Below, in pieces: positions 1 to 8,382 of a stretch of DNA of 64,000 nt (position 1 is its first letter; each line of letters opens with the position of its first letter). The stretch spans positions 372,001 to 436,000 of the forward strand of contig NZ_JQMP01000004.1 in the NCBI RefSeq assembly GCF_000744775.1, in the 5' to 3' direction. Position numbers and translations under genes: made by a program. This DNA is from Thermorudis peleae. Lineage in GTDB: Bacteria; Chloroflexota; Chloroflexia; Thermomicrobiales; Thermomicrobiaceae. The notes under the pieces were generated by a model. The model was not told the DNA's origin. It was given only the letters and a program-made list of their open reading frames with translations, and ran no database searches.

Positions 1-699
1 TTCAACCTGATCGGATTGGTCATGACCGAGCGCAAGGAATGACTCCCAGTCGAGATCCCGTCCAGGCTGCATTGGCACGGGATCGTTTCGGCGACGCAAC
101 ACCACGACCGATTGAACTGACTCAGCTCCCAACGCCAGCGCCTGGTCAACGATCTCCTTCAACCGGACGGGGTTACCACGTCGCCAGGTGAAATCGGCCG
201 TGAAGAGCGCCTTTGCTCCGGCCATGGTGAGCCGATCATGCAGCGCACCAGCACCAAAACCTGCGAAGACGACAATGTGCATTGCCCCAATACGCGTGGC
301 GGCCAGCATGAGCATGATTGCCTCGGGGCATGTCGGCATGTAAATCCCGATGCGATCACCTTTTTGGATGCCGAGGCCTCGAAGCGCCGCGGCGATTCGT
401 CGCACCTGACGTAGGAGTTGGGCATAGGTGAAGACGCGGCGCTCTCCCCACTCTGTCTCAGCAATCAGCGCCGCATGCCCACCGCGACCGCGTGCAACAT
501 GTACATCGAGCGCCGCGTAGGCAAGATTGGTCAGTCCATCGACAAACCAGCGGAACGTCGGTGGCTCCCACACAAACGTCTGCGTCCAGGGACGAAACCA
601 GAAGGCCTTCTCGGCTGCCCGTGCCCAAAAGCCTTCGGGATCCTCCAACCCCTCACGCCGCCAACGTGCGACCACTGGATTAATGAGTTCAACTGCCAT
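1..699 (-). CDS. AMP-dependent acyl-CoA (acetyl-CoA-like) synthetase, N-terminal part
   Basis: Only the first 233 residues are in the window; the gene runs off the left edge. The ATG at 699 follows a strong Shine-Dalgarno (AGAGGAGG, 5 bases before the start). Residues 110-170 match the acetyl-CoA synthetase family: an IYMPTCPEA segment is followed by an RIGAMHIVVFAGF segment, the region that begins the adenylate-forming core. The N-terminus has the Trp/Phe-rich ACAS-type cap. The family activates a short carboxylic acid with ATP and joins it to CoA in the cytosol. The catalytic Lys and the P-loop-like signature lie outside the window, so the substrate (acetate, propionate or other) cannot be stated. 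The gene is separated from lysJ by 130 bp with its own promoter. Confidence 0.8.
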   Translation of the reverse strand, partial: MAVELINPVVARWRREGLEDPEGFWARAAEKAFWFRPWTQTFVWEPPTFRWFVDGLTNLAYAALDVHVARGRGGHAALIAETEWGERRVFTYAQLLRQVRRIAAALRGLGIQKGDRIGIYMPTCPEAIMLMLAATRIGAMHIVVFAGFGAGALHDRLTMAGAKALFTADFTWRRGNPVRLKEIVDQALALGAESVQSVVVLRRRNDPVPMQPGRDLDWESFLALGHDQSDQVE

Positions 700-767
700 T
701 GCGCACCTCCTCTGCACCAGTTCCCGAGGCCGCCCGTCAGTTGTGCTTCATTGAGGCATGTGTACCT

Positions 768-797
768 AGTGTATCGGGATAATCGGCAATGGCGCAA
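768..797 (-). promoter_or_regulatory. Candidate sigma-70 promoter for the acyl-CoA synthetase
   Basis: Read on the minus strand there is a -35 box TTGCGC (792-797), an 18-bp spacer and a -10 box TACACT (768-773), about 65 bp upstream of the start codon at 699. The match is by eye. Confidence 0.4.
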
Positions 798-829
798 GCA
801 AGAGGCGCGCAACGGTCGCTGCGGTGGGA

Positions 830-2014
830 TTAGTCCTGTGCGGCGTCCAGCGCGTGGGCAAAGACGTCGACGGCCATATCAACCTGTTCACGAGTAAGGA
901 GCAATGGTGGCAAAAAGCGTAGCGTCGTCGTTGTTGCCGGCAGCGCAAGAACGCCCGACTCTTGCATGGCACGCAAGACAGGTGTGGCTCGCAGCTTCAG
1001 CTCAACGCCGATCATGAGTCCCCGCCCCCGCACTGCACGAACAAGCGGATGGCGCAATTGCTGCAACTGCTCAAGAAAGTACGCTCCGATATCAGCGCTA
1101 TGGGCAATCCAGCCTTCGTCATGGAGCGTTTGCAACGTAGCAAGCCCAGCCGCACAGGCCAACGGGTTACCGCCAAAGGTACTGCCATGTACACCGCTCG
1201 GTAAGCAGGAGGCGATCTCCTCCGTCATCAGTGTCGCACCAATCGGCACGCCATTGGCCAATCCCTTGGCAAGACAGAGGAGATCAGGGCTCACACCATC
1301 ATGTTGACAAGCAAACCATGCCCCGGTACGAAAACCCGTCTGCACTTCGTCAAAAATGAGAAGGGCACCGGCTTGACGGGTAATCTCGCGCGCAGCGGCA
1401 AGATAACCCGGTGGCGCAGGGAAGATCCCTCCCTCGCCTTGGATCGGCTCGAGAATCACCGCAGCCGTCGCTGTATCAACAGCGGCAGCAAGGGCATCGC
1501 GATCGCCAAATGGTACGTGTTCGGCTTCAGCCAGGAGGCCAATGAATCGATCGCGATACTTCTTCTCAGCAGTCGCCGCCAAGGCTCCAAGGGTACGGCC
1601 GTGATAGCCACGACGGGCTGCAACAATCTTGCGTCGTCCAGTCACTGCCCAGGCAAACTTGAGCGCTGCCTCAACGGCCTCTGTGCCTGAGTTGGAAAGG
1701 AAGACGCGGCGCAAGCCTGCTGGAGCAATCGCCAAGAGTTGCTCAAGAAAGGCGGCCCGCGTATCGTTAGCAAACGACTGATGGCAGTTCAGTAGTCGAC
1801 CAGCTTGTTCAACGATTGCAACAGTGACGCGTGGGTGCGCGTGGCCGAGAATGTTGACTCCATAGTTGCTCATCAGATCGAGATAGCGTCGTCCTTCGCT
1901 ATCCCAAAGCCACACGCCTTCGCCCCGCACGAGGGCAATTCCACGCTTTGCGTACAGCGGAGGTTGGAGTTGCTGGTCTGCTGCAAGGACAGCATCAGTT
2001 GGACGCGCGGTCAT
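830..2014 (-). CDS. lysJ: [LysW]-aminoadipate semialdehyde / acetylornithine-type aminotransferase
   Basis: This is a 394-residue class III PLP aminotransferase. It shows the SNSGTEAVEAALK segment, the FDEVQTGFRTG segment that packs on the cofactor, and the LAKGLANGVPIGA segment carrying the Schiff-base lysine. In the amino-carrier pathway LysJ transaminates LysW-bound aminoadipate semialdehyde to LysW-lysine. The family also contains ArgD-type acetylornithine aminotransferases, but its place as last gene of a LysW cluster argues for LysJ. The start overlaps the lysZ stop by 4 bases, so the two are translationally coupled. The enzyme may also serve arginine synthesis, as reported for some LysW organisms; that is inference. 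Confidence 0.88.
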   Translation of the reverse strand: MTARPTDAVLAADQQLQPPLYAKRGIALVRGEGVWLWDSEGRRYLDLMSNYGVNILGHAHPRVTVAIVEQAGRLLNCHQSFANDTRAAFLEQLLAIAPAGLRRVFLSNSGTEAVEAALKFAWAVTGRRKIVAARRGYHGRTLGALAATAEKKYRDRFIGLLAEAEHVPFGDRDALAAAVDTATAAVILEPIQGEGGIFPAPPGYLAAAREITRQAGALLIFDEVQTGFRTGAWFACQHDGVSPDLLCLAKGLANGVPIGATLMTEEIASCLPSGVHGSTFGGNPLACAAGLATLQTLHDEGWIAHSADIGAYFLEQLQQLRHPLVRAVRGRGLMIGVELKLRATPVLRAMQESGVLALPATTTTLRFLPPLLLTREQVDMAVDVFAHALDAAQD

Positions 2015-2847
2015 ACATTGACTCCTATCGTGCTGCGTGCCACAAGGCGAGTGCCTTCGCCGGCGAGCGCTCGCCGAATTGGATGTTCCACACGGGCATC
2101 AGCAAAGACGACCTGTGGGATTCCAGCAGCAACAGCGCGGCACCCTGCTTCGACTTTCTTCTTCATGCGGCCCTGAGCTGCTTCCATTGCCCGTGCAACA
2201 CTCTCGGGATCATCAACGACGATCTCACGAATCAGCGACGAGGGATCCTGCAGATTCGCGAGCAAGCCTGGTGTATTCGAAAGAATCACCAGCGCATTGG
2301 CCTGCAAGGCAAGTGCTAATTGGAGCGCTAGCTTGTCCCCATCAACGTTAATTGCTTCACCGTGGTAGCTCAGCGCTGGTGGCGTAACGACCGGTAAGTA
2401 GCCATGCTCAAGGAGCAAGCGTAACAACGTCGGGTCGATTTCATTGATGCTGCCAGCATAGTCACCACGCAGGACTTTGGGCTTTCCATTTTCAATCGCC
2501 CGGATCGTCTCCTTGCGTAGCCCGCGGGCAATGCGACCATCAAGCGCGGTTAACCCAACGGCATTCACACCGCGCGCCTGCAGGGCTTCAACCAGTCGCT
2601 TATTGACGAGACCAGCGTAAACAGCGAGCATCAGGTCCATCGTCTCAGCATCGGTATAGCGACTGACCTGACCAGACGAGGAGTGAACCAGTCGCGGCTC
2701 TTTGCCAAATCGCCGCATCCATTCATCAAGCACAGCGTTGGCTCCATGGACGAAGACGACCGGCTGCTCCACAGAGAGCGCCGCAAGGTCATCCAGTGTC
2801 AGGGCAGGATCAATGCCAGCACTACCGCCGAGCTTCACGATGAGCAT
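2011..2847 (-). CDS. lysZ: [LysW]-aminoadipate 6-kinase
   Basis: A 278-residue amino-acid kinase family protein of the ArgB/LysZ type. It opens with the phosphate-binding MLIVKLGGSAG segment, has an FVHGANAVLDEW segment in place of the N-acetylglutamate kinase 'HGGG' turn, and ends with a VDGDKLALQLALAL nucleotide-binding region. LysZ phosphorylates the delta-carboxyl of aminoadipate while it hangs on LysW. It overlaps the upstream methyltransferase by 13 bp and lysJ by 4 bp, so it is one unit of the lysine operon. Family membership is clear; the LysW-linked substrate is inferred from the cluster. Confidence 0.88.
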   Translation of the reverse strand: MLIVKLGGSAGIDPALTLDDLAALSVEQPVVFVHGANAVLDEWMRRFGKEPRLVHSSSGQVSRYTDAETMDLMLAVYAGLVNKRLVEALQARGVNAVGLTALDGRIARGLRKETIRAIENGKPKVLRGDYAGSINEIDPTLLRLLLEHGYLPVVTPPALSYHGEAINVDGDKLALQLALALQANALVILSNTPGLLANLQDPSSLIREIVVDDPESVARAMEAAQGRMKKKVEAGCRAVAAGIPQVVFADARVEHPIRRALAGEGTRLVARSTIGVNV

Positions 2848-3527
2848 TGGTCAAGCTTCCCTCCCCAGTGATCACGGGTTTCGTATGGCTTCTGGAAGAG
2901 CATGGTATAGGCAAGCGGGGTACCGCTTTGTCGAACGAGCGTGAAGCCCGCTGCCTTTGCAAGGGCATGTACTCTGTGACGAGGAAGAAAATGCGGATCG
3001 GGCAATGTTTCAACCACTGCGAGCATACCGCCAGGTTTCAATGCCCGGTAGAGTTCATGCAACGCTGCTTGGCGAGGACGGATTTCACCAAGGACGTGCA
3101 CCAAGACTGCCCGATCAAATGTATCCGCCGGCAATGGCGCATCTGCACCGAGTTCAGCAAGTGCCGGCAAGACATTCGATATACCAAGACGATCAGCACG
3201 TGTACGCAGCTGGGTAAGCATTGCTGGCTGGCAATCGAGCGCGACAACCAAGCCATCGGGACCAACATATCGAGCAAATGCAAGGCTCAGTCGCCCAGGG
3301 CCAGCGCCTGCATCGAGAATCTTCATGCCAGGCTGGAGATCGAGCAACGTTGCAAGGTCTTCAGCATTTCCAATGCGCCGGAGGCCAGGCAACGTCAGCA
3401 CCCAACTCAGCCACGCGGGACACGGGGTGAGACGGCGAAAAGCAAGGCCGGTAAGCACAATGCCGCCAGCGACTACCATCATCCAACGCGTGGTGTTGTG
3501 ACGCACGACGTGATAGACGGCACTCAT
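2835..3527 (-). CDS. SAM-dependent methyltransferase with N-terminal membrane segment
   Basis: A 230-residue class I methyltransferase. The SAM-binding motif I reads ILDAGAGPGRLSLAFA (about residues 70-85), followed by an acidic ALDCQPAML segment. Residues 15-30 form a short hydrophobic stretch that could anchor the protein to the membrane. It lies inside the lysine operon: its start overlaps the lysY stop (ATGA) and its end overlaps lysZ by 13 bp, and it has no Shine-Dalgarno of its own, so it is coupled to lysY translation. No step of the known LysW pathway needs methylation, so its role is unknown. It may be a passenger, or it may act on a quinone or lipid. Confidence 0.75.
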   Translation of the reverse strand: MSAVYHVVRHNTTRWMMVVAGGIVLTGLAFRRLTPCPAWLSWVLTLPGLRRIGNAEDLATLLDLQPGMKILDAGAGPGRLSLAFARYVGPDGLVVALDCQPAMLTQLRTRADRLGISNVLPALAELGADAPLPADTFDRAVLVHVLGEIRPRQAALHELYRALKPGGMLAVVETLPDPHFLPRHRVHALAKAAGFTLVRQSGTPLAYTMLFQKPYETRDHWGGKLDQCSS

Positions 3528-4582
3528 AGTGGGTGGAGCCCTGAAAACTCCAAGCCGAGAGTTTCCGGAAAGCCAAAGCGCACGTTCATTGCTTGTACAG
3601 CTTGCCCCGCCGCCCCCTTCATGAGATTATCGATTGCAGACATGACGACGACGCGCGGGTGATGAGGATCGCTTAGGTCAAGCTCCCAGCCAACATCGCA
3701 ATAGTTCGATCCAGCGAGGATTTTTGGCTCGGGATATCGGTGCAGGCCAGAGGCCTCCTTGACAATTCGGACAAATGGCTCATTGCCATACATGTTGCGG
3801 TAGATCTGCCACAGATCACGATCGGTTAACGGGACAGAAAGAAAGGCATAGCTGGTCGCCAAGATGCCGCGCACCGCCTCAACGCTCGTCACACTGAGGG
3901 CAACCTGAATCGGACGGTCAGCACAGCCCAGTTCTTGGAGGATTTCAGCAGCATGACGATGACCTGTGGGCTTATAGGGCCGAATCACACCACTGCGCTC
4001 AGGATGATGGCTTGAGAGCCCAACTTCCCCGCCAGCCCCAGACGAGCCCACTTTGGCTTCAGCAAAGACCGGGAGGTCTGAAGCAAGGACTCCAGCTCGC
4101 GCAAGTGGCGCTAAGCCAAGAATGACGGCGGTTGCATTGCAGCCCGGGCAAGCGATGTAGTTCGCTTCACGAATCTCAGCTCGATGGAGTTCAGGCAATC
4201 CGTAGACGGCTTCCCGAAGGAGCGACGGCGCTGGATGCTGCCACCCGTACCAACGCTCATAGGCTGCTGGGTCGCGCAGCCGAAAATCCGCAGAAAGATC
4301 AAAAATGACCGGCGCTAACGAACGGATGCGATCGATCATTGGGGCAACCGCCCCATGCGGAAGGCAGACAAAAAGGACATCAGCCGGTTGCAACGCATCG
4401 GGATGAATAAATTTAAGCTGGGTGCGCTTTCGGAGGTTGGGGTGAACCGTGTGGACAAATTTCCCTGCCCGATTCCGCGAGGTTACCTGCGTGACCTCGA
4501 CTTCAGGGTGTCCAAGTAAAAGGCGAAGTAATTCGCCACCGGTGTAACCTGATCCGCCCAGAATTGCCGCTTTCAGTGCCAT
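3524..4582 (-). CDS. lysY: [LysW]-aminoadipyl phosphate reductase (ArgC family)
   Basis: A 352-residue semialdehyde-dehydrogenase-type reductase. The NADPH-binding turn is ILGGSGYTGGELLRLLL at the N-terminus, and the active-site cysteine lies in YIACPGCNATAVILG. The ATG at 4582 was chosen because GAGGGAG lies about 7 bases before it and because the family begins right at the dinucleotide-binding strand; a longer reading frame adds 41 unrelated residues. LysY reduces LysW-aminoadipyl phosphate to the semialdehyde, using NADPH. It sits 13 bp downstream of lysX and overlaps the methyltransferase start. It could also work on the glutamate branch (ArgC activity), which the sequence cannot decide. 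Confidence 0.88.
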   Translation of the reverse strand: MALKAAILGGSGYTGGELLRLLLGHPEVEVTQVTSRNRAGKFVHTVHPNLRKRTQLKFIHPDALQPADVLFVCLPHGAVAPMIDRIRSLAPVIFDLSADFRLRDPAAYERWYGWQHPAPSLLREAVYGLPELHRAEIREANYIACPGCNATAVILGLAPLARAGVLASDLPVFAEAKVGSSGAGGEVGLSSHHPERSGVIRPYKPTGHRHAAEILQELGCADRPIQVALSVTSVEAVRGILATSYAFLSVPLTDRDLWQIYRNMYGNEPFVRIVKEASGLHRYPEPKILAGSNYCDVGWELDLSDPHHPRVVVMSAIDNLMKGAAGQAVQAMNVRFGFPETLGLEFSGLHPL

Positions 4583-4595
4583 AAACACTCCCTCA

Positions 4596-5531
4596 CTAAC
4601 TGGCGCGAGCCGGTGAGCATGCTGGAGATGTCGCTCGCGGACGATCAAGGGTGACAACAGCCGGTTGACGCAGCCCCCGCGCGCGATCAAGCACATAGTC
4701 GGCAATAATTCCGGCGATATCGTGGTCAGTCGTTTGCATTAAGCCTTTGAACTCCACGCCACCATTGACCTCCAGGACTTTCAGTCCTGCAGCTGTTTCG
4801 ATGAGGTCAATGCCAGCAATTTCAACACCAACAACATGGGCAGCCCGCAGAGCAATTTCAGCAACGTCTGGTGTGACAGGACACGGAGCTGAGATTGCGC
4901 CACGGGCAACATTGGTGACCCAATGGTTCGCTATACGATACGACGCAGCAATGACGTCATCCCCAACGACAAAAACTCGCAGATCGCGACCGGGTTTTTC
5001 GACGTATTCCTGAAGATAAAACACACCGTGGTGAAACGATCCAAGCGCTCGCTTGTGCTCAAGGACGCTACGAGCGGCTTGTGGAGAATGGACCCGTGCC
5101 AGAAGACGCCCCCACGACCCCGTCACCGGCTTAATGACCGCCGGATACCCCAGCTGGTCAAGCGCTTGCAGGGCAGAATCAACGTCAAAGGCGACCATGG
5201 TGCGTAACGTTGGCACCCCAGCCTGAGCCAACAGCCGCGTGGTCAGCACCTTATCATCGGCAATTGTCATCGCCTGACTCGTATTGATGGTTGGAATACC
5301 CATGGACTCAAAAAGCCGGAGAGCAACAACGCCGCGGCTGTGCGCCATGCAGCGATCGAGAACGAGATCAAGCGTCGGTGCACTGCAGGTCGGATCCACC
5401 AGATCAAAAATGAGTGAACGGTCATAGAGGCGAACGGGCAATGCTCCGCGAGCTTCAAATGCACGAAGAAGTCGTTTCTCTTCCTCGCGCACATGGGAAA
5501 GCAGTATGCCTATATGGAGCGGACTACTCAC
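4596..5531 (-). CDS. lysX: Alpha-aminoadipate--LysW ligase (ATP-grasp)
   Basis: A 311-residue RimK-like ATP-grasp ligase that joins the alpha-amino group of aminoadipate to the C-terminal Glu of LysW. The nucleotide-binding loop [18 protein letters not shown], a [11 protein letters not shown] segment and the metal-ligand segment [12 protein letters not shown] are all intact, as expected for an active LysX. The GTG at 5531 is preferred: GGAGGGG lies 5 bases before it and it overlaps the lysK stop as GTGA. A GTG five codons earlier is possible. The C-terminal 25 residues are Arg/Pro/Ala-rich and probably disordered. A second, degenerate paralogue lies two genes upstream at 6624-7457. Confidence 0.88.
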   Translation of the reverse strand: MSSPLHIGILLSHVREEEKRLLRAFEARGALPVRLYDRSLIFDLVDPTCSAPTLDLVLDRCMAHSRGVVALRLFESMGIPTINTSQAMTIADDKVLTTRLLAQAGVPTLRTMVAFDVDSALQALDQLGYPAVIKPVTGSWGRLLARVHSPQAARSVLEHKRALGSFHHGVFYLQEYVEKPGRDLRVFVVGDDVIAASYRIANHWVTNVARGAISAPCPVTPDVAEIALRAAHVVGVEIAGIDLIETAAGLKVLEVNGGVEFKGLMQTTDHDIAGIIADYVLDRARGLRQPAVVTLDRPRATSPACSPARAS

Positions 5532-6622
5532 TGGATCCCCTCCCACCGTTGCTGCGCAATTTGCGCAACCACCCGCTCGAGTGCACGCTCGAGCACTGCC
5601 ACGGCTTGCTCCAACTCGGCAACCGACACATGCTCATGGGGGGTGTGGTCAAGACGAGAATCACCCGGGCCATAAGCGACAATCGGGCACCCCCAGGCTG
5701 GACCAACAATGTTCATGTCCGACGTTCCCGTCTTCACTTTCAGCTTCGGCTGGCCTCCACTCTCGCGGATTGCAGCTAAGAAGACGCTAACCAGCGGAGA
5801 GCGCTTGTCGACTCGAAACGCCGGAGCATTGACGTGCACCCGCACATCGCCAATTCCGGCGAGTTGGTGGGCAGCAGCGACCGCTTCGGCTGGCGAAACA
5901 GCGGGCGGGAGACGGAGGTTTGCACGCAGCCATGCCTGCTCAGTCAAGCCGTCAGTGGTCGTATTGATTGCGAGCAACGTCGTCGTAACCTGATCAAATG
6001 AACGGGCAGTTGGATCGCTGCGACTTGCCGCCCAGGCAACCAACTTGTTCCAGTAGTCAACGGCGAGGGCTGCGGCGGTTGTCTCCGGCCCAGCTGAATG
6101 GCCAATCGGTCGAGCAACTTGGTACTCGACCGCAACGGAGCCCTTATACCCAAGGACAACGCCGTCCCAGCCACTTGGCTCACCGATGATGACAGCACAC
6201 GGCTTCGGCTGATGGTGGTCAACGAGCCAGTGTGCTCCACGAGAGCTCATCACTTCTTCTTCCACCGCTCCGACGACCGTTAGGCGTACTCCGGGTGGTA
6301 GCGCAACGTGAGAACCAGCGAGCACAAAGGCCGCCAGCGGTCCCTTGGCATCAACAGCGCCACGGCCGTAGAGCAAGCCATCAACCTGGCGAACAGGAAC
6401 ACGGCCGGGCACCGTATCAATGTGGCCTAAAAGCATCACTTCGTACGGGCCGTCGCCTCGGGTACCAACCGCATTGCCGGCGCCGTCGACCTCAGCATGA
6501 TAACCGAGCTCAGTCATCCGCTCGCACAGCCAAGCGACGGCCTCAGCTTCATGCCCAGATGGGCTGGGGATGCGCAACAAGCCTTCGAGGAGGCTGGCTG
6601 CCGTCCAGATACCCACCGTCAT
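5528..6622 (-). CDS. lysK: [LysW]-lysine hydrolase (M20 peptidase family)
   Basis: A 364-residue M20 zinc hydrolase that releases lysine from LysW in the last step. The metal and catalytic ligands are visible in order: [10 protein letters not shown] (His and the acidic catalytic helper), [11 protein letters not shown] (bridging Asp), [11 protein letters not shown] (Glu pair), the Glu of IIGEPSGWD, and the C-terminal His of HTPHEHV. The length matches LysK/ArgE-type enzymes. The ATG at 6622 directly follows the stop of the LysX-like gene, with GGGGAGGGG as ribosome-binding site. The end overlaps lysX by 4 bases. The family includes ArgE and DapE; the LysW context makes LysK the best call. Confidence 0.87.
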   Translation of the reverse strand: MTVGIWTAASLLEGLLRIPSPSGHEAEAVAWLCERMTELGYHAEVDGAGNAVGTRGDGPYEVMLLGHIDTVPGRVPVRQVDGLLYGRGAVDAKGPLAAFVLAGSHVALPPGVRLTVVGAVEEEVMSSRGAHWLVDHHQPKPCAVIIGEPSGWDGVVLGYKGSVAVEYQVARPIGHSAGPETTAAALAVDYWNKLVAWAASRSDPTARSFDQVTTTLLAINTTTDGLTEQAWLRANLRLPPAVSPAEAVAAAHQLAGIGDVRVHVNAPAFRVDKRSPLVSVFLAAIRESGGQPKLKVKTGTSDMNIVGPAWGCPIVAYGPGDSRLDHTPHEHVSVAELEQAVAVLERALERVVAQIAQQRWEGIQ

Positions 6623-6623
6623 C

Positions 6624-7457
6624 TCACCCCTCCCCTGCTACCGCTGGCGTATGCTCGGCAGCCCGAGCCACTACATGGTCAACGATCGCCATCGCGACAG
6701 CCGCCGCCTGCTCGCCGAGCGAACGAAATTCGACAAGATTCTCGGCCGAAATGAGGACACCACCCGTTGGCGTTTCCACGACATCAACGGTATAGGCCCC
6801 ACTTCCGAGCCGCTGCACAACGGCCTCCGCGAGCGCGCTCCACCGATTCATCTCCAGTGCCGGAGCCCATTGTCCGGCATCGCGATGAGCAACAGCGACG
6901 AGCGCATTCCCGACGATCACAAGCCGTCGTGCCTGGTCTGGCGAGCCAACAGCCTGTTGAACCAACACCGCTTGCTCATCACCGAGCACCGTTCGATGCT
7001 CAATGAGCGCTTCCGCAGCATCGCGATCTTCGACCAGCGCCACCGGCATGATGGGATCAGCAAAGAATGGTTTGAGATAGACTGGAAAACCGAGTTCATC
7101 GATGACCCGCAGTGTGGCTGCAGGCCCAAAGCTCACAACGGTCCGCGGAATTGGCAACCCAGCAATCGCAAAATGGCGGAGCAGTGCAAGCCGGTCTGCT
7201 AAGAGGCGCGTTGTTGCTGGGCGGTTGATTACCACGCGCCCAGACGCCTCAAGAAGCGCTGAGAGTGCAACCAGTTCTGGCGTCGCCCGCTCACGCAGCA
7301 CCACAACAGGAGGCAGATCAACGTCCTCGCCCAGCGGCAATGCGAGTTCAGAGGGGGCAACGCGCGTGACCTGCCAGCCCTGCTGCTCGAATGCTTCGGT
7401 CAGGAGCCGCTCCTCGACGCGTAATCGCTCAGCTAGGAGCGCTACCTGCAATGCCAC
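6624..7457 (-). CDS. LysX-like ATP-grasp paralogue, apparently degenerate
   Basis: A 277-residue protein colinear with LysX but with the ATP-grasp signature eroded. Where LysX has KPVTGSWGR, this protein has [11 protein letters not shown], so the flexible glycine loop is gone. Where LysX has the metal-binding [11 protein letters not shown], it has [12 protein letters not shown], losing the Glu and Asn ligands. The aspartate of the preceding strand (TVDVVET) remains. It starts at a GTG two bases after the lysW stop, so it is co-translated with the carrier protein. It may be a non-catalytic partner of LysX or LysW, a scaffold, or a decaying copy. An ArgX-type glutamate ligase is the functional alternative, but the missing residues speak against activity. 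Confidence 0.75.
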   Translation of the reverse strand: MALQVALLAERLRVEERLLTEAFEQQGWQVTRVAPSELALPLGEDVDLPPVVVLRERATPELVALSALLEASGRVVINRPATTRLLADRLALLRHFAIAGLPIPRTVVSFGPAATLRVIDELGFPVYLKPFFADPIMPVALVEDRDAAEALIEHRTVLGDEQAVLVQQAVGSPDQARRLVIVGNALVAVAHRDAGQWAPALEMNRWSALAEAVVQRLGSGAYTVDVVETPTGGVLISAENLVEFRSLGEQAAAVAMAIVDHVVARAAEHTPAVAGEG

Positions 7458-7459
7458 GG

Positions 7460-7615
7460 CTACTCGCCCCAGTCTTCTTCTTCCGCTGGTGCAAGCCCAA
7501 GCTCAAGCGGATCAACCTCGAGCACCTCGAGATCAACCCCACACTCGGGGCATTGGACAATTTCCCCAACTTCAACGTTTTCGAGCGTCAACGTTGCGCC
7601 ACATTCTGGACACAT
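7460..7615 (-). CDS. lysW: LysW amino-group carrier protein
   Basis: A 51-residue acidic zinc-ribbon protein. Two CPECG knuckles (near the start and about residue 21) bind zinc, and the C-terminus is the LysW signature EDWGE, whose final Glu carries aminoadipate through the pathway. The ATG at 7615 follows AAGGGGAGAGGAG; a longer frame adding 26 residues has no support. It is first gene of the lysine operon and is followed after 2 bp by the LysX-like gene. A leader of about 300 nt with attenuator features lies upstream. The genes for homocitrate synthase and the other early aminoadipate steps are not in the window. Confidence 0.93.
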   Translation of the reverse strand: MCPECGATLTLENVEVGEIVQCPECGVDLEVLEVDPLELGLAPAEEEDWGE

Positions 7616-7667
7616 GGGTAACACTCCTCTCCCCTTACAACACCGTAACGTACCCGAGAAAACCAAG

Positions 7668-7700
7668 AGCGGCGGTGCCTTTATGAGGCTCACCGCCGCT
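7668..7700 (-). terminator. Attenuator-like hairpin in the lysW leader
   Basis: In the minus-strand transcript the sequence forms a 9-bp GC-rich stem (AGCGGCGGT with ACCGCCGCT) extended by GCCT with AGGC, followed by the U-rich CTTGGTTTTC. It lies between the lysW start and the predicted promoter. An upstream leader segment (7747-7754, GGCGGTGC in the transcript) is complementary to 8 bases of the downstream arm (7671-7678, GCACCGCC), so a competing antiterminator fold is possible. This is a terminator/antiterminator pair by inspection only. Confidence 0.55.
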
Positions 7701-7727
7701 CCGGAGTCTGCTACAAGCTATTGCGTG

Positions 7728-7889
7728 CTACACACCCCAATTGTGTGCACCGCCCCGGGATACGGCAGGAGCCCCCAGGTACCTGGGGGCGCGAATAGGT
7801 GCGGGCACCACCGAAACAGCCCAGTGCCCGGCTTTGGTCAAGCCAGGTTTGTGCTGGTGTTGGACTGTTCGGGTTCTTGCACGCACCAT
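7728..7889 (-). CDS. Possible leader peptide of the lysine operon
   Basis: A 53-codon frame begins at ATG 7889 with GGTGAGG five bases upstream, about 30 nt after the predicted transcription start, and stops 28 bp before the terminator-like hairpin. The beginning is basic: MVRARTRTVQ, then Lys at codons 14 and 19. Its 3' part covers the segment that could act as antiterminator. This arrangement is what a ribosome-mediated attenuator would need, but the Lys codons are few and the frame could be chance. It resembles no known protein. Confidence 0.3.
   Translation of the reverse strand: MVRARTRTVQHQHKPGLTKAGHWAVSVVPAPIRAPRYLGAPAVSRGGAHNWGV
7771..7790. repeat. Perfect 20-bp palindrome in the lysW leader
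   Basis: The sequence GCCCCCAGGTACCTGGGGGC is its own reverse complement. It lies inside the transcribed leader of the lysine operon, so it could be a hairpin in RNA or a binding site for a dimeric regulator on DNA. No T-tract follows on either strand, so it is not an intrinsic terminator. Confidence 0.7.
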
Positions 7890-7926
7890 CGCTTCCTCAC
7901 CTGCCGCCCACTTCTGGGCACTGTTC

Positions 7927-7955
7927 ACTGTAACACACATACCCGACAAGCGCAA
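7927..7955 (-). promoter_or_regulatory. Candidate promoter of the lysW operon
   Basis: On the minus strand TTGCGC (7950-7955) and TACAGT (7927-7932) are separated by 17 bp. Transcription would begin near 7920, giving a leader of about 300 nt before lysW. Confidence 0.45.
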
Positions 7956-8382
7956 GAGGAGAAACATCTTGACGACCCCAGAAACACGCCCCCACTGGGT
8001 CGGCAACATGCTGCACGGCAGCATCGGCTGCCCATTGCCCCAGCGCCGTGGTCTGGCATTGACGAGACAGCTAACCAGGCAGGAAGACTGGTGCTATAGA
8101 CAGATGATCCACAGATGGACGCCTCGATTGCTGAAATCCGCTGAAGAGCGGTCTGGAACTGTGAACTGTCCGGCAACGATACAACACGAATTGGCAGCAG
8201 ATTAGCTCTACCATGAGGAGCACAATGCCACAGCGTCGAGCGCTAGCGTATTCTTGCTTCCCGGTCATTGCGCACAATCGTGATGATCGTGGAATGTTCA
8301 TTGGATGCTTGCGTTCCAGGATAATGGCACAACATGGCGCTGACTGTTTGAGAGCATAGTGAGCAGAAAGGTGAGCACAACA

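Larger units (their letters stand above)
7616..8382. other. Intergenic region between lysW and the 100-residue protein
   Basis: This 767-bp divergent region holds the lysW leader (promoter, possible leader peptide, palindrome and attenuator, listed separately) in its left half. Two more hairpins fit the leader RNA: GCCCA-GAAG-TGGGC near 7900-7925, and an 8-bp stem with GACC loop near 7830-7855. The right half, about 7960-8382, contains no convincing gene or promoter. Confidence 0.5.

Noticed and set aside
7616-7920. T-box riboswitch in the lysW leader
   Set aside because: A stem-I-like AGCGATGGTG segment is present, but the conserved TGGNACC core and its flanks are not, so I report only an attenuator.
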